From NCBI GenBank assembly GCA_021325275.1, contig JAJPHL010000017.1, positions 60,153-124,152 on the forward strand: a DNA stretch of 64,000 nt, read 5' to 3'. The notes under the pieces are model-generated. The model was not told where the DNA came from, did no database searches, and worked only from the letters and a program-made list of their open reading frames with translations. Position 1 is the first letter of the stretch. Each line of letters begins with the position of its first letter. A program made the translations under genes and the position numbers. Below are positions 15,835-22,828 of the stretch, in pieces. The stretch comes from Terriglobia bacterium (GTDB lineage: Bacteria > Acidobacteriota > Terriglobia > JAJPHL01).

Positions 15835-16500
15835 ATGCTGTCCTCAAAAACCAAAGGCTCATTGGTGGTAGTGCTCACATTGTTGGTGGCCGCGGGATCG
15901 CTGGCGGCGCAAACGAAAGCACCGGTTAAGAAGGCCGCCGCTACGTCGACATCGAAACCGTTCAGCATTCCGGCGCGCGCCTGCGGCAACAAGAATGCGC
16001 CGATCGAAGTGGACATCTACACCGACTTCGAATGTCCGCACTGCGCCGCGTACTATCATGACGCCGTGATACCGATGATGAAGGACTATTGCGCCACGAA
16101 CAAGATTTACTTCGTGCACAAGGAGTTTCCCTTCACGCAACATCTCCACTCACGTGATGCGTCGCGCTGGGTTCTGGCGGCTGCGACCGTCGGCAAGAGC
16201 GAACAACTCACCGAACAGTTTTTCCGGACGCAGGCGAACTGGGTGCCGACCGGAAACCTCGAAGCCGTGGCCGCGAGCGTCCTGGGCGCCGCGGATCTCG
16301 CCAAGGTCAAGCAAGTGATGGCCGATCACAAGGAAGCCATCGACGCGGAGATCGATCGCGACGTCGCGATGGGTCACCAAGTCCTTCTGACCGAAACGCC
16401 CACCACGATCATCAAGCGCAACGGTCAGCCGACGTCGCAAACCGCCGGCGGGATTCCGTACGCGCGGTTGAAGATGGCCCTCGATTCGTTAATTAAGTAG
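15835..16500 (+). CDS. Exported DsbA-like thioredoxin-fold protein (CPHC)
   Basis: The third paralogue in the cluster (221 residues) has a signal peptide (hydrophobic 10-24, then AAQ), the active site C67-P-H-C70 (DFECPHCAAYY) and a cis-Pro loop (TETPTTIIK). Unlike its two neighbours it has an additional cysteine, C50, just before the first strand (PARACGNKN), which could form a mixed disulfide. It probably oxidises exported proteins together with the MauE-type protein encoded 4 nt upstream. Confidence 0.88.
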   Translation: MLSSKTKGSLVVVLTLLVAAGSLAAQTKAPVKKAAATSTSKPFSIPARACGNKNAPIEVDIYTDFECPHCAAYYHDAVIPMMKDYCATNKIYFVHKEFPFTQHLHSRDASRWVLAAATVGKSEQLTEQFFRTQANWVPTGNLEAVAASVLGAADLAKVKQVMADHKEAIDAEIDRDVAMGHQVLLTETPTTIIKRNGQPTSQTAGGIPYARLKMALDSLIK

Positions 16501-16503
16501 GCG

Positions 16504-16509
16504 TAAGCT
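16504..16509 (+). promoter_or_regulatory. -10 box of a leaderless promoter for the GH172 gene
   Basis: TAAGCT is followed by 6 nt and the ATG at 16516. Confidence 0.4.
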
Positions 16510-16515
16510 CTTGGG

Positions 16516-17622
16516 ATGACCAAGAGCCGCGTTCTTCTTCTGGCGTTCGCTTCCAGCATTCTTACCGCGCAACCGCCCGCCACCGTCCTCGGCGGACTCG
16601 CGCATCTTCAGGACTACACCGTCGGCCGCGCCGGCAGCTACGATCGTACCGGCGGCAACGCCGATCGCTTGCAAATGAAGGCCGGCGAAACCGCCACGCT
16701 CGCCGAAGTCACGGGTCCCGGCGAGATTCGCCATATGTGGTTCACCATCGCCACCGGCGAAACGTTTCACCTGAAGAAAATCGTGCTGCGAATCTACTGG
16801 GACGGCGAAGCCACGCCCAGCGTCGAAGCGCCGATCGGCGATTTCTTCGGCCTCGGCTTGGGCGAGTACGTCGAGTGGAATTCCCTGCCCATGAACGTCG
16901 CGCCGCTCCGCTCGCTGAACAGCTATTGGTCGATGCCGTTCGCACATTCCGCGAAAGTCACGGTGACGAATGAAGGCTCGCTGCCTATCGGCGCGCTCTA
17001 CTACAATTTCGACTATCGCAAGTACGCGGCGTTTCCGCCGGGACTCGCCTACTTTCACGCGCAGTACCGACAAGCCCAGCCGAACAAAGGCTGGACGAAT
17101 GAATGGTCGTCGAACGGCGACGCGAAAATCAACGAACGCAAGAATCTCAACGGCGAAGACAACTACGTGTTCCTCGAAGCGGCCGGACGCGGCCATTTCG
17201 TCGGCGTGACGCATAGCGTCCTACAAAACCAGGATTTTTGGTGGGGCGAAGGCGACGAAATGATTTTCATCGACGGCGCGAAGTCGCCGCAAATTACCGG
17301 CACCGGATCCGAGGATTACTATACCGGCTCGTGGGATTTTCAGCACGCCTTCTCGTATCCGTATGCGGGCGCGCCGCTGGTGGGATTAGAGCGCGCCGGC
17401 AGCCGGTCGATGGCGTATCGTTTTCACATCGAGGATCCCGTGCCGTTCACCAAATCGATCAAAGTAACCATGGAGCACGGCCATGCCAATCACCGGTCCG
17501 ACAATTGGTACACTGTGGCGTATTGGTATCAAACCGAACCGCACGCCCCGTTTCCGGCGCTGCCTAACGTAGCGGATCGCATTCCAAGACTTCAAATGGT
17601 CGGAGGACCGGGAAATCAGTGA
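16516..17622 (+). CDS. Secreted GH172 (DUF2961) glycoside hydrolase-like protein
   Basis: The 368-residue protein has a signal peptide (to about residue 18) and the DUF2961 pattern: GPGEIRHMWFTIA near the start, RIYWDGEATPSVEAPIGDFF, and the conserved acidic loop ITGTGSEDYYTGSW. DUF2961 is now glycoside hydrolase family 172, whose characterised members act on difructose dianhydride I or on D-arabinofuranosides with retention. The conserved Glu in GTGSEDYY is likely catalytic. It lies 15 nt after the third dsbA-like gene but has its own promoter-like box. The substrate of this member is unknown. Confidence 0.85.
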   Translation: MTKSRVLLLAFASSILTAQPPATVLGGLAHLQDYTVGRAGSYDRTGGNADRLQMKAGETATLAEVTGPGEIRHMWFTIATGETFHLKKIVLRIYWDGEATPSVEAPIGDFFGLGLGEYVEWNSLPMNVAPLRSLNSYWSMPFAHSAKVTVTNEGSLPIGALYYNFDYRKYAAFPPGLAYFHAQYRQAQPNKGWTNEWSSNGDAKINERKNLNGEDNYVFLEAAGRGHFVGVTHSVLQNQDFWWGEGDEMIFIDGAKSPQITGTGSEDYYTGSWDFQHAFSYPYAGAPLVGLERAGSRSMAYRFHIEDPVPFTKSIKVTMEHGHANHRSDNWYTVAYWYQTEPHAPFPALPNVADRIPRLQMVGGPGNQ

Positions 17623-17623
17623 T

Positions 17624-17857
17624 CTAGCGCCCCTTTAAACGGCGCTCCAACTCGGAGCGCGTAATCGTTGCTTGCTTACGGCGAGCCTCGATCATTTGCC
17701 AGAACGCAGGATCGACTGGCAATGCGGAACCATGTTGCTGGGTAATTCCAAGAAGCAATGCGACCGGCTTTCCTTTTTTCGTAATGACCACACGTTCCCG
17801 CTGCGCACGAGTGACGCAGGCGGCTAAGCTAGAGTGCTCCAACCTAACTTCTTTCAT
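17624..17857 (-). CDS. Phd/YefM-type antitoxin
   Basis: The 77-residue protein follows the Phd/YefM scheme: MKEVRLEHSSLAACVTRAQR, then VVITKKGKPVALLLGI, the conserved strand-turn-strand that binds DNA, and a basic/acidic C-terminal helix for toxin binding. The ribosome-binding site GAGGA lies about 7 nt upstream. It follows a RelE-type toxin gene that appears frameshifted. If the toxin is inactive, the antitoxin is an orphan that may still repress the promoter. Confidence 0.8.
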   Translation of the reverse strand: MKEVRLEHSSLAACVTRAQRERVVITKKGKPVALLLGITQQHGSALPVDPAFWQMIEARRKQATITRSELERRLKGR

Positions 17858-18154
17858 AGAATTTCCTCAGTCGTCTTGTGCAGCGGCTTTCGACGAATTC
17901 CGAGCACCACAAACGCTCCCCTCATCTTCGTTCACGTCGTAGAAGACACGAAAGCTGCGCACGCGCAATTCCCAAACCACCGTGACATCCTCCCATGGGG
18001 AAACGATGCCGACGAGCAGCTTGCGATTCTTCGTTTCGCGCAATGGCTCGTAGGTCAATTGTACTTCAATCGTGTCAAGAATGAGGGAACGCGCGTGGGC
18101 GGGAGGCCGCCGCAGGTCTTCCTCTACGCCGGCCGAATACGAAATCTCATACAC
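17854..18154 (-). pseudogene. RelE/ParE-type toxin with an apparent 1-bp frameshift
   Basis: From a GTG at 18154 the frame reads VYEISYSAGVEEDL through VWELRVRSFRVFYDVNEDEG, a clear RelE/ParE core, then ends in an unrelated tail at 17867. Removing one base from the four-G run (plus-strand C run at 17918-17921) restores the canonical end GAFVVLGIRRKPLHKTTEEIL. Its stop then overlaps the antitoxin ATG (ATGA), as is usual for this toxin-first order. The toxin is therefore truncated or altered at the C-terminus, phase-variable, or the result of a sequencing error. TATCAT lies 8 nt before the GTG. Confidence 0.75.
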
Positions 18155-18235
18155 AGCTAATGATGATACCAATCAATCTCCCTGGACGCGCTTGTATCCA
18201 GAAGCGACACGGTATATCTTCTTGCCGAGGCCCTT

Positions 18236-19030
<795 letters not shown>

Positions 19031-19047
19031 GTTGAATCGCCCCTTCA

Positions 19048-19118
19048 CGGTCAGTGTGAAACTCAGCCCCGCCGGAGTCTATTTGAAAATTCAGCCCCGC
19101 AGGAGTCGGTGTGACAAC
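19048..19118. repeat. Degenerate 28-bp repeats left of palindromic element B
   Basis: Two to three units of TCAGCCCCGC-GGAGTC-GTGTGA run up to the palindrome. They match the units left of element A. Confidence 0.6.
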
Positions 19119-19369
19119 GCAACTCCGAGCCTGCTGCCGCAGGCGGCGCAATGTTAGCCCCTGGCGAGGCGCTTTTTGCCGAGCCTGGGGTAATCCGTTA
19201 GCGCGCAGAGCCTGCGAGAGCTGGCGACACAGACAACATTGCCATCCAATGCGCCTGTGCCGCCTGCGCTGCAGGCTCGTACTCGAAACAACAGTGTCCC
19301 CAGGCTCGGCAAAAAACGCCTCGCCAGGGGCTAACATTGCGCCGCCTGCGGCCGCAGGCTCGGAGTTGC
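19119..19369. repeat. Large palindromic element B (MITE-like)
   Basis: This 251-bp element has near-perfect terminal inverted repeats of about 72 bp: 19119-19190, starting GCAACTCCGAGCCTGC, and 19298-19369, ending GCAGGCTCGGAGTTGC. The roughly 107-bp centre is non-palindromic and is present as its reverse complement in element C. It sits between two convergent genes. Confidence 0.9.
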
Positions 19370-19484
19370 GCCGTCCCACAGACTACTTCGGGGCTGCGTG
19401 GTCACACAAACTCCTTCGGGGCTGAACTTTCAAACAGACCCCGTTGGTGCCTGAGTTGTCACACGGACTCCTTCAGGGCTCGCT
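19370..19484. repeat. Four degenerate 28-bp repeats right of palindromic element B
   Basis: Four tandem units in the opposite orientation to those on the left follow the palindrome. Their consensus is GTCACAC-GACTCCTTCGGGGCTG, and the third unit is the most diverged. Confidence 0.7.
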
Positions 19485-19500
19485 TTTCTTCTGTAGCTGT

Positions 19501-19672
19501 TTTAGGGCGTCGCTGCGCTCTGCCCTGGGCTGGCATCGCGTGCCCCTTCGGGGCGTCGTTCATCCTGATTCCGGAGGGCCAACGGCCCGACCTAGGCTAG
19601 CCTAGGGCAAGCGAAGCGCCGCCCTAGGTTCGCCGAAGTTTTCATCAAGCCCTGAAAGGGCGACCTAAACAG
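19501..19672. repeat. Cluster of short GC-rich hairpin repeats
   Basis: The stretch contains successive small palindromes: GCCCCTTCGGGGC, GGGCCAACGGCCC, CCTAGGCTAGCCTAGG and GCCCTGAAAGGGC. It has no coding capacity and lies downstream of the NRAMP-like gene's 3' end. It resembles intergenic repeats seen in Acidobacteria and Planctomycetes. It may act as a bidirectional terminator between the convergent genes. Confidence 0.6.
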
Positions 19673-19684
19673 GAACCGTCCAAG

Positions 19685-20926
19685 TCACGACAGAAAGCTC
19701 TGCACGCACATCACTAGCGTTAGTGCGATCAGCACAATCACCGTCACCCACGCGACCGCGTTTTGAGTGCGCGTGTTGACGAACTTGCCCATCAGATCCT
19801 TGCGATTGATCAAGAGCAGCATGAAGATCAGCACAAACGGCAGCAGCACGCCGTTCACCACCTGCGAGAAAAACATCACCGAAACCAGCGGCAGTTTCGG
19901 CCACAGCACAATTCCCGCGCCGCCGAAAACCAATAGCGTGTACAGCCAATAAAACCACGGCGCTTCGCTGAACTTGCGGTCGACGCCCGATTCCACGCCT
20001 AGACCTTCGCACACCGAGTACGCCGTGGATAGCGGCAAGATCGACGCCGCGAAAATCGAGGCGTTGAACAATCCGAACGCGAACAGCATTCCCGCGTACT
20101 CGCCCGCCAGCGGACGAAGCGCCACCGCGGCCTCCGCGGCGTCCTTGATGTCGCGATGGCCGCTCACGTAAAGCGTCGCCGCGCACGCCACCATGATGAA
20201 AAACACGATCGTGTTCGAGAAAATCGATCCCACAATTACCTCAAGGCGCGATCCGCCGTACTGCTTGGCTTGCACGCCTTTCTCGACAATCGCGGCTTGC
20301 AAATAAAACTGCATCCACGGCGCAATCGTCGTGCCGATCAGCGCGATGATCATGGTGATGAAGGCCGTGTCGGCGTGCAGCGTGGGGACGCCCAGTTTTA
20401 CGAACGCCGTTTGCCAGTTGGGATGCGCCAGCACGCCCGAGAAAACGTAGGCCACGTAGAATCCGCTGGCCACGAGAAAAATCTTTTCTACGCTCTTGTA
20501 ATTGCCGTACACGACAAGAATCCACACCAGCACCGCGGCGATCGGCACCGAGATGTAACGCGAAATCCCGAAAATCTCCAGGCTCGCCGCCACCCCTGCG
20601 AATTCCGCCATCACGTTGGTGTAGTTCGCGATCACCAGAGCGGCCATCATGAAAAACGTCACCCGGAATCCGAATTCCTCGCGGATCAAATCGGAGAGTC
20701 CTTTGCCCGTGACCGCGCCCATGCGCGCGCACATCTCCTGGACCACGATCAAAGAGATGGTCATGGGAATCAGCGTCCAGAAAAGTTCGTAGCCGTATTT
20801 CGCCGCGGCTTGCGAATAGGTGTAGATGCCGCCGGAATCGTTGTCCACGTTGGCGGTGATGAAACCGGGGCCCAGAACGGCCAGCAGGAACAAGATTCGC
20901 CGGTTCCACCGCCGGAGCCATTTCAT
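19685..20926 (-). CDS. NRAMP-family transporter with non-canonical metal site, probable Mg2+ transporter
   Basis: The 413-residue protein has about 11 membrane segments and the NRAMP start FLLAVLGPGFITANVDNDSGG. The canonical TM1 metal motif DPGN is replaced by D28-N-D-S-G, and the TM6 MPH motif by A203-P-W205 (GTTIAPWMQF), so the sulfur ligand that selects manganese and iron is absent. Comparable substitutions characterise NRAMP-related magnesium transporters. Its ATG overlaps the stop of a stand-alone MgtE N-domain/CBS gene (ATGA), which supports magnesium as substrate. Metal assignment is an inference. Confidence 0.85.
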   Translation of the reverse strand: MKWLRRWNRRILFLLAVLGPGFITANVDNDSGGIYTYSQAAAKYGYELFWTLIPMTISLIVVQEMCARMGAVTGKGLSDLIREEFGFRVTFFMMAALVIANYTNVMAEFAGVAASLEIFGISRYISVPIAAVLVWILVVYGNYKSVEKIFLVASGFYVAYVFSGVLAHPNWQTAFVKLGVPTLHADTAFITMIIALIGTTIAPWMQFYLQAAIVEKGVQAKQYGGSRLEVIVGSIFSNTIVFFIMVACAATLYVSGHRDIKDAAEAAVALRPLAGEYAGMLFAFGLFNASIFAASILPLSTAYSVCEGLGVESGVDRKFSEAPWFYWLYTLLVFGGAGIVLWPKLPLVSVMFFSQVVNGVLLPFVLIFMLLLINRKDLMGKFVNTRTQNAVAWVTVIVLIALTLVMCVQSFLS

Positions 20927-22194
20927 TTGCGGGCTCGCAGCAGGGAGATGATGTCGTCGACGGTGATCACGCCGGCGAGCTGGTAATTCTCGTCGATCAC
21001 CGGCAGTGAAAGGAGATTGTATTTGTCGAACAACTCGAAGATCTCCTTCTCCGGCGTGTCGAGATGCGCGAAGATCAAGCGCGGCGGCTTCACCGTTACC
21101 AATTCCGTGGCGGGCGTGGAAAGGAATAATTGCACCAGCGGCAACGCGCCCGTCAGCCGCCCGTGCTCGTCAAGCAGGAAGATCGTGTTGGTCGATTCCG
21201 CCGTCTCGCGTTGCGAACGCAGCATCTCGATCGCGAAATCCACCGAGGCCGATTCCAGCACGCTGATGAAGTCGGTGTTCATCATGCCGCCGGCGGTGTC
21301 TTCGCGATATTCCAGCAGCTCTTCGATCTCGCGAGCTTCCTTTACTTCCATGTCGTCGAGGATTTCTTCCGACGTTTCCTGCGGCAGTTCCGCCAGCAAG
21401 TCGGCGGCTTCGTCGGGAGCCATTTCCTCGAGAATGTCCGCGGCCTTCTCGGTATCGAGCGCCTCGATGATCGACTTCTGCACGCGCGGCTCGACTTCCG
21501 ACAACGCATCGGCCGCTTTGCCTTCGTCGAGCGTTTCGATGATCGCTTCGCGTTCCGCCGGCGCCAGTTCCTCGACGATGTCGGCGAGATCGGCCGGGTG
21601 TAGCGCGGCGAGTTTATCGTGCGTGATCTTCAACCGCAGCCGGCGCTGCGGATCGATTTCGATGAGGTCGACGAAATCCCACGGGATCACCGTCCGCTTC
21701 AGCCACGGCTCGATGGCGCGAATCGCGCGCGACGGAAGAACGCCTTGAAACAAACGCCGCACCGCCCCCGTGAGTCCCACGTCGACTTCGGCGACGAGAA
21801 ACTCCACCGAGCCGTCAAGGTGTTCCTGGAAATGAACGTCGTTCACGCGAACAACCTTGCGGCCGTTCACGTCGATGATTTGTTGATCGAGCAGATCGCG
21901 GCCCACCAGGAGATGCTCCGGCTCGCCGCCTTCCGGCGACGGCGGCGCCCCTGCATGAAACGGGCGCAACTCGCTCGCTTGAAGGTTGAGGCGCAATTGC
22001 GCCTTGCCGTTACCCGAGACCTCGCGAACGCAATGAAATGGGACTTCGAACAGATGGCGGCCCTTGCCGACCACAAACAAGGAAAGCCGCCGCGCATGGT
22101 GCGACGGTGTCAACGCCACGTCGCGCACGCGCCCGAGCGGCGCGCCCGTGGAATCCACCGCCTGCATGCCGAGCATTTCGGTGTAGTAGATCAC
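20923..22194 (-). CDS. Stand-alone MgtE N-terminal/CBS domain protein with PRC-barrel-like N-terminus
   Basis: The 423-residue protein begins with a PRC-barrel-like segment (YYTEMLGMQAVDSTGAPLGRVRDV). It continues with the MgtE N superhelical domain (about 190-295, repeats such as LHPADLADIVEELAPAEREA) and a CBS pair (DTAGGMMNTDFISV, then LLSLPVIDENYQLAGVITVDD). The MgtE transmembrane channel is absent. In MgtE these cytosolic domains sense Mg2+ and gate the pore. Here they are encoded immediately before, and overlapping, an NRAMP-like gene. The GTG start at 22194 is chosen because GTGA overlaps the CYTH stop. An upstream start would overlap CYTH by about 58 nt. Confidence 0.85.
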   Translation of the reverse strand: MIYYTEMLGMQAVDSTGAPLGRVRDVALTPSHHARRLSLFVVGKGRHLFEVPFHCVREVSGNGKAQLRLNLQASELRPFHAGAPPSPEGGEPEHLLVGRDLLDQQIIDVNGRKVVRVNDVHFQEHLDGSVEFLVAEVDVGLTGAVRRLFQGVLPSRAIRAIEPWLKRTVIPWDFVDLIEIDPQRRLRLKITHDKLAALHPADLADIVEELAPAEREAIIETLDEGKAADALSEVEPRVQKSIIEALDTEKAADILEEMAPDEAADLLAELPQETSEEILDDMEVKEAREIEELLEYREDTAGGMMNTDFISVLESASVDFAIEMLRSQRETAESTNTIFLLDEHGRLTGALPLVQLFLSTPATELVTVKPPRLIFAHLDTPEKEIFELFDKYNLLSLPVIDENYQLAGVITVDDIISLLRARK

Positions 22195-22751
22195 CGGCGT
22201 CGCCTCTTGAAGAGCATGTGCGTGGGCTTCACGCCGCGCGCCTCGCAAAATTCACGATAGAGCAGCGCGTAGGATTTCGTGATGTAGTCCTTATGCGTAA
22301 ATCCGAGTTGCTGGGCGGTGCGATCGATCCAACGGCGCGAGCCTTCCAGTTCCAGGAAGGAACCGACGGGCGTCTCATCCACGGCCACGTGACCATGCTC
22401 GTTCCCGCGCCGAAACGTCCGGCGTTTCTTTTCGTAGGAAAAAGCAATGTGGAAGCCGAGGCGTTCGAAAATCAGCTCCATGTTGCGGCCGTTGGAAATG
22501 CCCGTCTCAATTTCCTCGCGCGACTTGTAGCGATCGTCTTTCTCCGGACGGTTCTTGAACGTGAGCAGCCATCCGCCGGTGTGGCGGCGCAAGCGCAAGA
22601 GGCGCCGCGCGGCGCGCAATTCCAGGTGCTCCTGATCAAGCACGATGTCGCGCTGATGGTCGCGCCGCTCCAAGCGAAATCCCGCGCGGCGCAAATGGCG
22701 CACCAGCGCCCCGGGATTCTTCAGCCGGATTTTGACTTCCACTTCCTGCAT
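22191..22751 (-). CDS. CYTH-domain protein (CyaB/class IV adenylate cyclase-like)
   Basis: The protein is 186 residues from MQEVEVKIRL. It shows the CYTH tunnel pattern: the EVEVKIRL start, alternating basic strands (LRLRRHTGGWLLTFKNRP, YKSREEIETGI) and an acidic late strand VGSFLELEGSRRWID. CYTH enzymes bind triphosphates and divalent metals and include adenylyl cyclases and thiamine-triphosphatase-like phosphatases. Which activity applies cannot be told. The start at the internal Met is preferred because family members begin ExExK near residue 3. It overlaps the MgtE-N gene and is the first gene of that operon. Confidence 0.85.
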   Translation of the reverse strand: MQEVEVKIRLKNPGALVRHLRRAGFRLERRDHQRDIVLDQEHLELRAARRLLRLRRHTGGWLLTFKNRPEKDDRYKSREEIETGISNGRNMELIFERLGFHIAFSYEKKRRTFRRGNEHGHVAVDETPVGSFLELEGSRRWIDRTAQQLGFTHKDYITKSYALLYREFCEARGVKPTHMLFKRRRR

Positions 22752-22828
22752 GGCACAAACATCTTGCCACACGGGAAGTAGCGGAGCCAAGACGGAAAGA
22801 CGCAGACTGTGACAGAATCCTTTACTAC

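Noticed and set aside
19370..19484. CRISPR array
   Set aside because: Repeats are degenerate and directly adjacent with no unique spacers, and no cas genes are present.
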